Positions 1 to 9,560 of a stretch of DNA of 64,000 nt are shown here, in pieces. Within the stretch, counting starts at the first letter, position 1. Each line of letters begins with the position of its first letter. The DNA comes from Serratia surfactantfaciens (GTDB taxonomy: Bacteria; Pseudomonadota; Gammaproteobacteria; Enterobacterales; Enterobacteriaceae). Both the position numbers and the translations under genes were made by a program. The notes under the pieces are model-generated. The model was not told the origin of the DNA and made no database searches. It worked only from the letters and a program-made list of their open reading frames with translations. Where the stretch lies: positions 4,588,001 to 4,652,000 of the forward strand of contig NZ_CP016948.1 of the NCBI RefSeq assembly GCF_001642805.2. Reading direction: 5' to 3'.

Positions 1-10
1 CCAAATAAAA

Positions 11-31
11 AAGCACGCCGCCGGCGTGCTT
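11..31 (-). terminator. Rho-independent terminator after bcsG
   Basis: A perfect 9-bp GC-rich inverted repeat (AGCACGCCG / CGGCGTGCT) lies about 20 bases past the bcsG stop. Read on the minus strand it is followed by a run of T residues, as expected for the end of the bcsEFG transcript. Confidence 0.8.
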
Positions 32-50
32 TGAGTTGCTGAGGCCGTAC

Positions 51-1706
51 TTATTGCGGATAGGGCACCCAGTCGCCGCCGTTCAGGCGAATGTAGGGCT
101 TGCCCTGATACTGCATCACGATGGCGTTGTCGTTTTCGGAGATGACCGGGGTCTGCGGCAGCCCCTGCGTCAGCGCCTGCCAGTCGACGCTGGATTCGCT
201 GAAGACTTTGCCGTCCACCAGGCGCGACACCAGTTCAGACAGCGCCAGATAGCTGCTCGGCGTTTTGATCTGCAGCGGGCTGCCCTGATGCGGCGCCTTC
301 ATGCCCACCAGTTTGATGCCGACCGGCGTATGGGTGATGTTCGGGCTGGGAATGTCGCGCAGGCCGGACATCTGCATCTTGTCGCCCACCAACGCCGCGC
401 CGTGTTCAGGCACGATCACCACCACCACTTTGCGGCCGGATTTCTCCAGCTGGTCGAGGAAGGTGTTCAGCTGATCGAACAGCTTCTGCGCGCGCGGCTG
501 GTAGTCGGCGCTCTTGTTGGAGCCGACAAAGCGGTTGCCGTCGTGCAGCGGAATGATGTTGAAGAAGGTGGCGGTGCGGCCGTCGCCGCCTTTTTGCTGC
601 TGATCCAGCCAGCGGCTCAGCAATTCGAGATCGTTATAAATCGGCTCGCCGTCGAACGATGTCAGCTCGTTGCCGATGCCGGCCTGCGACATCAGCGGCG
701 CCTGCATGTCGCCCTGTTCGCGCAGCTCTTTCAGGAAGTTGCCGAATACCCCGGAGTGATCGAGCATCAGCTGTTCCTTGAAGCCGAGCTTCGCCAGATT
801 GTCGAACAGGTAACACTGCTGGTTCACCGGCTGATACAGATCGTGATGCGAAAGCTGCCCGCAGCTGGCGCGCAGCAAGCGGATGGCTGCCGGGCCGCTG
901 TAGGCAGTAGCCGAGTTGAAACTGTCGAACATGATGTCCATTTTCGACCACAGCGGATGATTCTGCAGATTGACTGCCTCCATATCGGCCCAGGCCAGCG
1001 AACAGATGTTGATCACCAGCAGATCGAACGGCTGGGCGTCGGCGGGCAAGGTGGCCGGAAACGCGGTGGCGCGGCCTTTTTCCCGCTCGTAGAACTGATT
1101 GAGGTAGGCCGTCAGGTTGGCGCTGGTCGGCGGCAGGCTGTCTGCCGGCGCGGCGTCCCCGGCCGCCGGCGCAGAGGTGGCCGGTGCATTGGCTCCGCCG
1201 CTTGAGGCCGTGGAGGTGGCGGGCAGCAGTGAGACCGCCGGCCCGGCGATGTTGACGATATTGAGCCACACCAGCGCCGCTACGGTGAACACCGTGACGC
1301 GCACCCACTGGGCAACGAACAGGTAGGCGATAAGCAGCACGAAGGCGGCGCCGACCATCTGCCAGTTGATGAAGCGGTTGACCAGCTCCAGCAGATACTG
1401 GGCGCTGAAGCCGGTCAGCTGCGAGCCCTGGCTGAGAATGCTGTTGATGCCCGGCAGCCAGGTGTCGTGATAGAACAGCGCGATGCCGATCGGGATGGCA
1501 AGGTAATGGCGCCAGCGGTGCAGGCGTTGCGAGGGGATCGGCATCAGCAGAAACGCCATGAACACCAGGTTTGGCAGCGCATGGAAGTTCAGATAGCCGA
1601 ACCACAGCAGGGCGAATTTGGCCAGAAAGTAGAGGTTCCAGCCGCCCAGCCCGCGCCAGTAGCGCCACAGTGCGTTATCGGATTGCGTATTCGAGTTTGA
1701 ATTCAT
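51..1706 (-). CDS. bcsG: cellulose phosphoethanolamine transferase BcsG
   Basis: Inner-membrane enzyme of the alkaline-phosphatase-like pEtN transferase family. It transfers phosphoethanolamine from phosphatidylethanolamine to nascent cellulose in the periplasm. The 551 aa protein has hydrophobic segments in residues 25-150, an Ala/Pro-rich linker near 155-195, then the catalytic domain. Residues matching the E. coli zinc site and nucleophile are visible: Cys235 (VINICSLAW), Ser270 (TAYSGPAAIRLL) and the EHG motif near 434-436. The length is close to E. coli (559 aa). It is the last gene of bcsEFG and its ATG overlaps the bcsF stop (ATGA), which implies translational coupling. Its presence predicts pEtN-modified cellulose. 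Confidence 0.97.
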   Translation of the reverse strand: MNSNSNTQSDNALWRYWRGLGGWNLYFLAKFALLWFGYLNFHALPNLVFMAFLLMPIPSQRLHRWRHYLAIPIGIALFYHDTWLPGINSILSQGSQLTGFSAQYLLELVNRFINWQMVGAAFVLLIAYLFVAQWVRVTVFTVAALVWLNIVNIAGPAVSLLPATSTASSGGANAPATSAPAAGDAAPADSLPPTSANLTAYLNQFYEREKGRATAFPATLPADAQPFDLLVINICSLAWADMEAVNLQNHPLWSKMDIMFDSFNSATAYSGPAAIRLLRASCGQLSHHDLYQPVNQQCYLFDNLAKLGFKEQLMLDHSGVFGNFLKELREQGDMQAPLMSQAGIGNELTSFDGEPIYNDLELLSRWLDQQQKGGDGRTATFFNIIPLHDGNRFVGSNKSADYQPRAQKLFDQLNTFLDQLEKSGRKVVVVIVPEHGAALVGDKMQMSGLRDIPSPNITHTPVGIKLVGMKAPHQGSPLQIKTPSSYLALSELVSRLVDGKVFSESSVDWQALTQGLPQTPVISENDNAIVMQYQGKPYIRLNGGDWVPYPQ

Positions 1707-1909
1707 GGCTGCTTCTTATCACGTTTAATCTGAGATGAGGCGCCTGTGCGCACCCACAAACCGGCGGATTTCAAATAGCGCGGCGATAACAACAGGTTTT
1801 GCCAGTATTGGCGCAAATGTGGAAAACGCCGATGAAAGGCGTAGCCCAGCGGAATGAAGATCAGCGCGCACAGCAGGATCAGTTGCACGATGTCGTTAAG
1901 GTTCAGCAT
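1703..1909 (-). CDS. bcsF: cellulose biosynthesis small membrane protein BcsF
   Basis: A 68-aa protein starting MLNLNDIVQLI with one N-terminal transmembrane helix (residues about 5-24) and a basic cytoplasmic tail containing a PRYLK-type motif, like E. coli BcsF/YhjT (63 aa). In E. coli, BcsF helps recruit BcsE and the BcsRQ complex to the membrane synthase and is needed with BcsG for pEtN cellulose. The ATG at 1907-1909 lies inside the 3' end of bcsE, and its stop overlaps the bcsG start by four bases. A longer upstream reading of the same frame lies inside bcsE and has no support. The start is chosen by homology. Confidence 0.9.
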   Translation of the reverse strand: MLNLNDIVQLILLCALIFIPLGYAFHRRFPHLRQYWQNLLLSPRYLKSAGLWVRTGASSQIKRDKKQP

Positions 1910-3464
1910 GCTTTTCCTCCTGCGGGCCGAGCGGCAGCGTGAAGGCGACCGGCTGGCGCCGTTCTGTGGGCTCTGCGCTGGCCGCCACGTTCGGACGCGG
2001 CGCGGCACCGGCGGCGCCGGTGGCCGAGATCTGCCAGCGCCCCTGGGCCATGCGTTTGATTTCCGAAATGATATCGACATCCTGGTGCCACACCACCCGA
2101 TTACTGAAGGCCTCATCCACCGGCAGGCGGAAGATGAATTTCAGCGCGGTATCCAGATCGTTGATGCGGCAGGTGGAGAGGAACAGCACCAGTCGCCCCT
2201 GCACCACGGTCATCACGTCGCCGAAACGCCGCAGGTGGCACAGGGTCATCGCCTGTTCGGCGCGCAGGCCGGTGGCCGGGCGCAGCGCCACCATCACGCC
2301 CTTGCCGTCTTCGGGCAGCAGCGTGTTGCCCATCAGCGAGAGCACCGCCTGGCTGAACGCTTCCGGCCGCATGTAGCCTTTCAGCTGCAGCGGGCGCAAA
2401 CCGGCCAGCAGCGCATCGATGTCGGCGGGCACATGGCGTGAGAAACGCTGCCCCTGGATGCCCTCAAGCATGGTCAGAAAACGCGACAGCGGCGCGACGT
2501 GCGGCACGATCAGGTTGGCGCCGCAGGCCAGCAGCAGCCGTTCGTCGCTGTAACGCAGGCTGGCGCTCATTTCGCGCACCGCGATTTTCATCCCGTTGCC
2601 GCGGCTGCGGCGCAGGGTGTGGATCTGGTGCGCCAGGTGATCGATTTGGTCGCTTTGGTACAGGGCGAAAATCAAGGTCGCCGAGAGTCTCAGCATGCCG
2701 TGCTGCGCCAGCTCGTCGTTGCTCTCCAGCAGTTGCCAGTTGGCGGACAGCGGCGGCGCGCCTTCCAGAATGCTGCGTTCGGCCAGATACAGGCCTTCGT
2801 CGCTGCGCAGGGTGGTGGGGGAGGGCTGGCTATTTTCATCCTCGCCCTGCCAGCCGCCCTCCGCGGCGTACAGCGTCAGCAGCTGATTGGCGTTGATGCC
2901 GTTTTCGGTGCTCCACCAGTTCACCAGGTATTGCGCGCTGTCCTGCTGCCATTGCAGGCTGGACAGGCCGTTCAGAATGCGGTGCTGCGCGCTGAGCTGG
3001 CCCTTGAGCTTATTGATACCGCCGCCGTGGCTGAGGATCAGCAACGTGCATTCCTGACGCCGCAGCCAGGCGGCGAGCGCGCGCGTCCACTCGCGCAGTT
3101 CTTCGGTGGTGAAGGTTTGCCACAGGCTGGCATGGGCCAGCAGGATCAGTAAGCGATTTTGCGGCCGCAGGGCGCGCATCAAATCGTCGCTCAACTGCGT
3201 CAGCGCGGCTTTTTTCTCCGGCAATTGATACAGCGGCAGCTTCTGCAGGGCAGGCGACGCCAGCTCGGCCAATAGGCGATCGGGTTTGTCGCCGCTGCAG
3301 ATCAGGGCGACTTTGTGGGTGGCCGGTTGGGCGGCGATGGCCTGACGACACAGCAACGCGGCGTCGCTTTGCCGATCGATATTCACCCAATAAAGGCCGG
3401 GGGCCTGCATCACCGACAGCTCTTCCCAAATCTGCCGAATGCCTAGAGAAAAAGAGTGCGCCAT
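1896..3464 (-). CDS. bcsE: c-di-GMP-binding cellulose regulator BcsE
   Basis: A 522-aa cytosolic protein, almost the E. coli length (523 aa). BcsE proteins have a degenerate ATPase-like N-terminal region and a C-terminal GIL domain that binds c-di-GMP through an RxGD site. The motif is visible as RFGD at residues 413-416, followed by a conserved STCRIND stretch. It binds dimeric c-di-GMP and boosts cellulose output through BcsF and BcsRQ. It heads the minus-strand arm and is divergent from bcsR across about 190 bp. The extreme C-terminus overlaps bcsF by 14 bases. Confidence 0.95.
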   Translation of the reverse strand: MAHSFSLGIRQIWEELSVMQAPGLYWVNIDRQSDAALLCRQAIAAQPATHKVALICSGDKPDRLLAELASPALQKLPLYQLPEKKAALTQLSDDLMRALRPQNRLLILLAHASLWQTFTTEELREWTRALAAWLRRQECTLLILSHGGGINKLKGQLSAQHRILNGLSSLQWQQDSAQYLVNWWSTENGINANQLLTLYAAEGGWQGEDENSQPSPTTLRSDEGLYLAERSILEGAPPLSANWQLLESNDELAQHGMLRLSATLIFALYQSDQIDHLAHQIHTLRRSRGNGMKIAVREMSASLRYSDERLLLACGANLIVPHVAPLSRFLTMLEGIQGQRFSRHVPADIDALLAGLRPLQLKGYMRPEAFSQAVLSLMGNTLLPEDGKGVMVALRPATGLRAEQAMTLCHLRRFGDVMTVVQGRLVLFLSTCRINDLDTALKFIFRLPVDEAFSNRVVWHQDVDIISEIKRMAQGRWQISATGAAGAAPRPNVAASAEPTERRQPVAFTLPLGPQEEKHAEP

Positions 3465-3653
3465 AGGATGTGTTCTACTTTCGTTGAAAGCCGACTAAAG
3501 GCGTTTATATTTAAAGATAGCCATTTTTACTCTGGCAATAACAAATCTCCGACGCTCTGCAACAATATTTGTTGAGAATCATCTTATTGCCTATCTCTTT
3601 TTGTATCGTTGCTATAGTTAATTAACATAGCCTATTTTCGCAAAGGCGGAAGA
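3465..3653. promoter_or_regulatory. divergent bcsE / bcsR promoter region
   Basis: This 189-bp AT-rich gap separates the two cellulose arms, so at least one promoter must fire each way. It holds several T/A-rich stretches, but I cannot single out a convincing -35/-10 pair. No operator-like palindrome is obvious. Confidence 0.5.
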
Positions 3654-3845
3654 ATGAATAACGCACCCACCCATTTTCGTGCAGCGGCGCCTGGGGAGAG
3701 CCAGGATGACCTGCAGGCGCTCAGCCAGGCTTTTTCATTGCCGAAATTAAGCTATGTCGATATTTCACGGCAGGAGCGGTTAACGCAAATGATGACGCGT
3801 TGGCCTCTGTTGGCCGAATTGGCGCAGACCACGGGGAGCCACTGA
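3654..3845 (+). CDS. bcsR: cellulose biosynthesis protein BcsR
   Basis: A 63-aa protein matching the short BcsR (YhjR) family, with the recognisable core QAFSLPKLSYVDIS followed by RWPLLAELAQ. In E. coli, BcsR binds BcsQ and the pair is essential for assembly and stability of the secretion machine, partly at the cell pole. The ATG follows a purine-rich AAGGCGGAAG sequence at a suitable distance. The stop is three bases before the bcsQ start, so the two are co-translated. Confidence 0.92.
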   Translation: MNNAPTHFRAAAPGESQDDLQALSQAFSLPKLSYVDISRQERLTQMMTRWPLLAELAQTTGSH

Positions 3846-3848
3846 TCT

Positions 3849-4589
3849 ATGCCGGTGATCGCGCTGCAAGGGTTGCGGGGTGGAATGGGGACGACGTCGG
3901 TCACGGCGGCGCTCGCCTGGGCGTTGCAGCAGTTGGGCGAATCGGTGCTGGCGATCGATTTCACGCCGGATAATCTGCTGCGTCTGCATTTCAACACGCC
4001 GTTCGAGCTGACGCGCGGCTGGGCCCGCGCAGAACATGACGGCGGCGGCTGGCGGGAAGGCGCGCTGCGTTATTGCGAAAACCTCGACTTTTTACCGTTT
4101 GGCCGCCTGAATGCGGCGGAACGGCTGGAAGTGCAACGTCAATGTCAGCAGCAGCCCGAGCGCTGGCGCGACAATGTGCGCCAACTGATCGCCGGCGAGC
4201 CGCAGCGCTGGATCCTGCTGGATGTTCCGGTCGGGGACGGCGCGCTGGCGCAACAGGCGCTGCAGCTTGCCGACAGCGTGTTCGTGCTGTTGAATCCCGA
4301 CGCCAACTGTCAGGTTAGGCTCCATCAGCAGACGCTGCCGAACGATTGTCGTTTCCTGGTCAATCACTACTCCTCCGCCAGCCAGCTGCAGCAGGATCTG
4401 CATCAGCTGTGGCTGCAAACCCTGGGCGGTCTGCTGCCTGTGGTGATCCATCGCGATGAAGCGTTGGCGGAAGCGATGGCGGTCAAGCAGCCGTTGGGCG
4501 AGTACCGCCCCGAAAGCCTGGCGGCGGATGAAGTGCTGACGCTGGCCAACTGGTGTCTGATCAATCTTAAACCGGGCGTTGCGCCATGA
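3849..4589 (+). CDS. bcsQ: MinD/ParA-like ATPase BcsQ
   Basis: A 246-aa cytosolic ATPase of the SIMIBI (MinD/ParA) class that partners BcsR. The N-terminus carries the deviant Walker A LRGGMGTTSVTAALAW, and a DxPxGDGAL-type switch follows around residues 122-131. The frame is intact; the well-known E. coli K-12 allele carries a premature stop here, so this strain can be expected to make a functional protein. It overlaps bcsA by four bases (ATGA). Its role is assembly and probably polar positioning of the synthase rather than catalysis. Confidence 0.96.
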   Translation: MPVIALQGLRGGMGTTSVTAALAWALQQLGESVLAIDFTPDNLLRLHFNTPFELTRGWARAEHDGGGWREGALRYCENLDFLPFGRLNAAERLEVQRQCQQQPERWRDNVRQLIAGEPQRWILLDVPVGDGALAQQALQLADSVFVLLNPDANCQVRLHQQTLPNDCRFLVNHYSSASQLQQDLHQLWLQTLGGLLPVVIHRDEALAEAMAVKQPLGEYRPESLAADEVLTLANWCLINLKPGVAP

Positions 4590-7189
4590 GTCGGGTGCTG
4601 AGCCTGCTGCTGGTGCCGCCGGTGCGTCAGGCGGTGCAGGCGCGCTATCGCGGCTATCGCCGCAGCGGCGCGTCGGCGCTGACCGCCTTTTTCGCCACGC
4701 TGCTGGTGGCGTTGGGGTGGCTGCTGCTGCGCTTCGAGTCGCCGGCCTGGCAACGCGTGCGCGCCGGCCGCGCTTATTGGTTCCCGCACCTGTCCGCCGA
4801 ACGTCCGCGTCCGGCGGATGCGCTGCGCTATCTGCTGCAAGGGCTGTGGCTGCTGCTGTTTTGCAGCGGCCGCGCGCCGGTGCAGCGCGACTATTTCGCC
4901 GGCTGGCGCCGCCTGCAGCAGCGCTATGCCGACTGGCTGCAGAGCCTGCCGCAACGGCTGGAAAACGCCGGCGTGGAGCAGCGCTCGGTGGCGCGCCTTG
5001 GCCGCATGAGCCGCGGCATGCGGCGCGCGCTGTTTATCCTGATCGGGGTGTTGGCGGCGATCCTCGCCATGCTGTGCATTTCGCAGCCGTTCGATCTGCC
5101 GGCGCAGTTCGTGTTCGTTCTGCTGCTGTGGGGAATCGCCATGGTGGTGCGCCGGGTGCCGGGGCGCTTGCCGGGGCTGATGCTGATCGTCCTGTCGCTG
5201 ACCGTGTCCTGCCGCTACCTGTGGTGGCGCTATACCGCCACGCTGAACTGGGACGATCCGCTCAGCCTGACATGCGGCCTGCTGCTGCTGGTGGCGGAGA
5301 CCTATGCCTGGGTGGTGCTGGTGCTGGGCTATTTCCAGACCGTTTGGCCGCTTAACCGCCAGCCGGTGCCGTTGCCCGAAGACAGCGCGACCTGGCCGAC
5401 CATCGATCTGATGGTGCCGACCTACAACGAAGACCTCGGGGTGGTGAAGCCCACCATCTATGCGGCGTTGGGTATCGACTGGCCGAAGGAAAAGGTGAAC
5501 ATCTATATCCTCGACGACGGTAATCGCCCCGAATTCCGGGCGTTCGCTGCCGAAGTCGGCGTGAAGTACATCGCCAGGCCGACCCACGAACACGCCAAGG
5601 CCGGCAACATCAACAATGCGCTGAAGCAGGCCACCGGCGAATTCGTGGCGATTTTCGACTGTGACCACGTGCCGACGCGCTCCTTCCTGCAGCTGACCAT
5701 GGGCTGGTTCTTCAAAGACAAAAAGCTGGCGATGCTGCAGACCCCGCACCACTTCTTCTCGCCGGATCCGTTCGAGCGCAACCTCGGCCGCTTCCGCCAG
5801 ACGCCTAACGAAGGCACTTTGTTCTACGGGCTGGTGCAGGACGGCAACGACATGTGGGACGCCACCTTCTTCTGCGGTTCTTGCGCCATTCTGCGCCGCA
5901 GCGCGCTCGACGAGATCGGCGGCATTGCGGTGGAAACCGTCACCGAAGACGCCCATACCTCGCTGCGTCTGCACCGGCGTGGGCACACCTCGGCCTACAT
6001 CCGCATTCCGCAGGCCGCCGGGCTGGCGACCGAAAGCCTGTCGGCGCATATCGGCCAGCGCATTCGCTGGGCGCGCGGCATGGTGCAGATCTTCCGGCTC
6101 GACAACCCGCTGCTGGGCAAGGGGCTGAAACTGGCCCAGCGCCTGTGCTATGCCAACGCCATGCTGCATTTCCTGTCGGGCATTCCGCGCCTGATCTTCC
6201 TCACCGCGCCGCTGGCGTTTTTGCTGCTGCATGCCTACATCATTTTTGCGCCGGCGCTGGCGATCGCGCTGTATGTGCTGCCGCACATGATCCACGCCAG
6301 CCTGACCAACTCGCGCATTCAGGGGAAATACCGCCATTCGTTCTGGAGCGAGATCTATGAAACGGTGCTGGCCTGGTATATCGCGCGGCCGACGACGGTA
6401 GCGTTGTTCAATCCGCACAAGGGTAAATTCAACGTCACCGCCAAAGGCGGCCTGGTGGAAGAGGAACACGTCGACTGGGTGATCACCCGGCCTTACATGT
6501 TCCTGGTCGTGCTGAATCTGGCCGGGCTGGCGTTCGGCGCCTGGCGGTTGGCCTATGGCCCGACGGATGAGGTGATGACGGTGATCATCAGCCTGGTGTG
6601 GGTGCTGTACAACATGACGATTCTCGGCGGCGCGGTGGCGGTGGCGGTGGAGGCCAAACAGGTGCGCCAGGCGCACCGCGTGGAGATCGCCATGCCGGCG
6701 GCGATCGCGCGCGCCGACGGTCATCTGTATCCCTGCACGCTGCGCGATTACTCCGATGGCGGCGTGGGCATCGAGATGCGGGTGGAGAATGCGTTGAAAG
6801 ACGGCGACAAGGTTTCGCTGTTGCTCAAACGTGGCCAGCAGGAATACAGCTTCCCCTGCGTGGTGACGCGCGCCTTCGGCAACAAGGTGGGGGTGCGCCT
6901 GGTCGAGCTCTCTACCCGTGAACATATCGATTTCATTCAGTGCACCTTCGCCCGCGCCGATACCTGGGCGCTGTGGCAGGACGGGTTCCCTGAAGACCGG
7001 CCGATCGAAAGCCTGCGCGACGTGCTGGCGTTGGGTTTCCGAGGGTATGTGCGCATGGCGGACTACGCGCCGCCGCTGGTGCGCGGTCTGCTGGTCGGGG
7101 TCACTTCGCTGACCGCCTGGGTAGTGTCGTTTATTCCGCGCGGCGTCGGCAGGGATCCGACTTTGGGTCAACAAGAAACAGTGGGTTAG
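4586..7189 (+). CDS. bcsA: cellulose synthase catalytic subunit BcsA
   Basis: Processive family-2 glycosyltransferase of the inner membrane that polymerises UDP-glucose into beta-1,4-glucan and threads it through its own channel. The 867 aa (E. coli 872) contain multiple membrane helices, then VPTYNED (about 278) and DDG (310). The metal-binding DCD is at 358-360, TED at 453-455 and the QRIRW acceptor motif at 491-495. The C-terminal PilZ domain shows the c-di-GMP site RQAHR (694-698) and DYSDGGVG (721-728). All catalytic and allosteric motifs look intact. It overlaps bcsQ and is followed 62 bp later by bcsB. Confidence 0.98.
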   Translation: MSRVLSLLLVPPVRQAVQARYRGYRRSGASALTAFFATLLVALGWLLLRFESPAWQRVRAGRAYWFPHLSAERPRPADALRYLLQGLWLLLFCSGRAPVQRDYFAGWRRLQQRYADWLQSLPQRLENAGVEQRSVARLGRMSRGMRRALFILIGVLAAILAMLCISQPFDLPAQFVFVLLLWGIAMVVRRVPGRLPGLMLIVLSLTVSCRYLWWRYTATLNWDDPLSLTCGLLLLVAETYAWVVLVLGYFQTVWPLNRQPVPLPEDSATWPTIDLMVPTYNEDLGVVKPTIYAALGIDWPKEKVNIYILDDGNRPEFRAFAAEVGVKYIARPTHEHAKAGNINNALKQATGEFVAIFDCDHVPTRSFLQLTMGWFFKDKKLAMLQTPHHFFSPDPFERNLGRFRQTPNEGTLFYGLVQDGNDMWDATFFCGSCAILRRSALDEIGGIAVETVTEDAHTSLRLHRRGHTSAYIRIPQAAGLATESLSAHIGQRIRWARGMVQIFRLDNPLLGKGLKLAQRLCYANAMLHFLSGIPRLIFLTAPLAFLLLHAYIIFAPALAIALYVLPHMIHASLTNSRIQGKYRHSFWSEIYETVLAWYIARPTTVALFNPHKGKFNVTAKGGLVEEEHVDWVITRPYMFLVVLNLAGLAFGAWRLAYGPTDEVMTVIISLVWVLYNMTILGGAVAVAVEAKQVRQAHRVEIAMPAAIARADGHLYPCTLRDYSDGGVGIEMRVENALKDGDKVSLLLKRGQQEYSFPCVVTRAFGNKVGVRLVELSTREHIDFIQCTFARADTWALWQDGFPEDRPIESLRDVLALGFRGYVRMADYAPPLVRGLLVGVTSLTAWVVSFIPRGVGRDPTLGQQETVG

Positions 7190-7251
7190 CTGCGAGTTCA
7201 ACCGCCCGCTCACTCGCCCGGTGAACAGGCTCCAACATTGATGATGATACG

Positions 7252-9555
7252 ATGACGAGAAAAATAACCTGGTTAACTGCTCTGGCCTTAGGCATCAGTA
7301 CCCTGTCGCAGGCCGAAACCGCCACCGCGCCGACCGTGGCGGCCCAGCCGCCGATTGCGGCGCCGGCCGATACCTCGAACGCGCCGCCGCTCGCCGTGCC
7401 GCAGGATCCTAATGCGCCGGTGCGCGACGTGTCGCTGCCGTTTGCGCAGATAGCGCCGCCGCCGGGCACCTTTATTCTGCGCGGCACCCGCCCGGATGGG
7501 CAGATTGAATTCGGCGTGCGCAGCGATGAAGTGGTTTCGCAGGCGATGCTCGATATGGAGTTTACGCCGTCGCCGGCGCTGATCCCGGTGGAGTCGCACG
7601 TCAAGGTCTACCTCAACGACGAGTTGATGGGCGTAACCACTATCGCCAAAGAGCAGCTGGGCAAGCCCAATCGCATTCAGATGGCGATCGATCCGCGCTA
7701 TATCACCGATTTTAACCGCGTCCGACTGGTGTTTGTCGGCCATTATCAGAACATTTGCGAAAACCCGGCCAGCACCTCGCTGTGGCTCGACGTCAGCAAA
7801 TCCAGCGCGCTGAAGCTGCGTTTCCAGACGCTGCCGGTGAAAAACGAACTGTCGCATTTCCCTGAGCCGTTCTTCGACAGCCGCGATAATCGGCCGCTGA
7901 CGCTGCCGATGGTGTTTGCCGGCCAGCCGGATCTCGCCCAGCAGCGCGCGGCGGGCATCCTGGCATCCTGGTTCGGCAGCAAGGCGCAGTGGCGCGGGCA
8001 GTCTTTCCCGACGCTGTATAATGCGCTGCCGACGCAGCATGCGGTGGTGTTCGCCACCAACCAACAGCGCCCGGATTTCCTGCGCGATTACCCGGCGGTC
8101 AACGGCCCGACGGTGGAGATGATCAGCCACCCGGACAATCCGTACGTCAAACTGCTGCTGATTCAGGGGCGCGACGACAACGATTTGATCACCGCAGTGA
8201 AAGGTATCGCACAGGGCAACATCCTGTTCCGCGGCCAGAACGTAACGGTGGACAAGGTGGAGCAACTGGCGCCGCGCCAGCCTTACGACGCGCCGAACTG
8301 GGTGCGCACCGATCGGCCGATGACCTTCGCCGAACTGCAGCAATACGCCGAACAGCTGCAGACCAGCGGCATTGAACCCGGCCCGATTTCGTTGACCATG
8401 AACCTGCCGCCGGACCTGTTCCTGATCCGCAGCACCGGCATCGACATGCACCTGAAGTACCGTTACACCGCGCCGCGCATTCAGGACGGTTCACGGCTAA
8501 GCGTCAGCCTGAACAACCAGTTCGTGCAGGCTTACTCGCTGGTGCCGGAACACGAGCAGGGGGCGCAGCTGCTGCGCCTGCCGTTGACGCAGGGGCTGCT
8601 CGATTCCGACAAGAACGTCAGCATCCCGGCGCTGCGTCTGGGGGCCACCAACCAGCTGCGCTTTGACTTCGACTACACCACGCTGCTGGCCAGCGGCGCC
8701 GAAGGGCGTTGCGAAACTTATTCCTTCACGCAAAACCACGCGGTGATCGACGGTGCTTCCACCATCGATTTCTCCGGCTACCGCCACTTTATGGCGATGC
8801 CGGATCTGCGCGCCTTTGCCAACGCCGGCTTCCCGTTCAGCCGCCTGGCGGATCTGTCGCAAACGCTGGTGTTGGTGAACCAGAAACCTCAGCCGGCGCA
8901 GGTCAGCGCGCTGCTGAATGCGCTGGGGGTGATCGGTGCGCAAACCGGCTATCCGGCGCTGGCCTTCACGCTCAGCGACGACTGGTCGCAGGCCAAAGAT
9001 CGCGACGACGATATCCTGATGGTCGGTACCATCCCGCCGGAGCTGCGTGACGATAAGAAAATCAGCCTGTTGGTGGACGCCACCCAAAGCTGGGTGAAAC
9101 AGCCGACGCGCCAACCGCCGCTGCCCAGCGCAGAAGTGCTGGCGGAAGATACCAAACCGGACAGTAAAACGACCGTCAGCTCAGAGGGGGCGATGTCGGC
9201 GATTATCGGCGTGCAGTCGCCGTTCAACGACCAGCGCAGCATCGTGGCGCTGTTGGCGGACAGCCCGCGCGGCTATGAGTTGCTGAATGACGCCTTGCTG
9301 GACAGCGGCAAGCGCGCCGCGGTGTTCGGTTCGGTGGCGGTGATCCGCGAATCGGGGGTCAACAGCCTGCGCGTCGGCGATGTTTACTATGTTGGCCACC
9401 TGCCGTGGTGGGAGCGGCTGTGGTATGCCCTCTCCACCCATCCGGTCCTGCTGGCGGCGATCGCGGTGGTGCTGGTGGTGATCCTGGGGCTGATGCTGTG
9501 GCGTGGCCTGAAGGCCTTCAGCCGGCGTCGCCTGGCGCCTGAAGATCGGGATTGA
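7252..9555 (+). CDS. bcsB: cellulose synthase periplasmic subunit BcsB
   Basis: A 767-aa periplasmic partner of BcsA. A Sec signal peptide (residues 1-21, ending SQA) precedes an Ala/Pro-rich linker, the alternating carbohydrate-binding and flavodoxin-like domains, and a single C-terminal membrane anchor (about residues 725-750) with a basic cytosolic tail. The anchor completes the BcsA active complex, and the body guides glucan across the periplasm. The length fits the E. coli protein (779 aa). It ends overlapping the possible earliest bcsZ start codon. Confidence 0.97.
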   Translation: MTRKITWLTALALGISTLSQAETATAPTVAAQPPIAAPADTSNAPPLAVPQDPNAPVRDVSLPFAQIAPPPGTFILRGTRPDGQIEFGVRSDEVVSQAMLDMEFTPSPALIPVESHVKVYLNDELMGVTTIAKEQLGKPNRIQMAIDPRYITDFNRVRLVFVGHYQNICENPASTSLWLDVSKSSALKLRFQTLPVKNELSHFPEPFFDSRDNRPLTLPMVFAGQPDLAQQRAAGILASWFGSKAQWRGQSFPTLYNALPTQHAVVFATNQQRPDFLRDYPAVNGPTVEMISHPDNPYVKLLLIQGRDDNDLITAVKGIAQGNILFRGQNVTVDKVEQLAPRQPYDAPNWVRTDRPMTFAELQQYAEQLQTSGIEPGPISLTMNLPPDLFLIRSTGIDMHLKYRYTAPRIQDGSRLSVSLNNQFVQAYSLVPEHEQGAQLLRLPLTQGLLDSDKNVSIPALRLGATNQLRFDFDYTTLLASGAEGRCETYSFTQNHAVIDGASTIDFSGYRHFMAMPDLRAFANAGFPFSRLADLSQTLVLVNQKPQPAQVSALLNALGVIGAQTGYPALAFTLSDDWSQAKDRDDDILMVGTIPPELRDDKKISLLVDATQSWVKQPTRQPPLPSAEVLAEDTKPDSKTTVSSEGAMSAIIGVQSPFNDQRSIVALLADSPRGYELLNDALLDSGKRAAVFGSVAVIRESGVNSLRVGDVYYVGHLPWWERLWYALSTHPVLLAAIAVVLVVILGLMLWRGLKAFSRRRLAPEDRD

Positions 9556-9560
9556 CGGCG

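Noticed and set aside
4579..5355. Alternative 258-codon plus-strand frame within bcsA
   Set aside because: It is an Ala/Arg-rich off-frame reading of the bcsA sequence, while the bcsA frame keeps all family motifs.
4403..7213. A 936-codon open frame on the minus strand opposite bcsQ/bcsA
   Set aside because: It is rich in His, Arg and Gln with no domain or Shine-Dalgarno, the usual mirror of a GC-rich gene. bcsA on the other strand has every catalytic motif.
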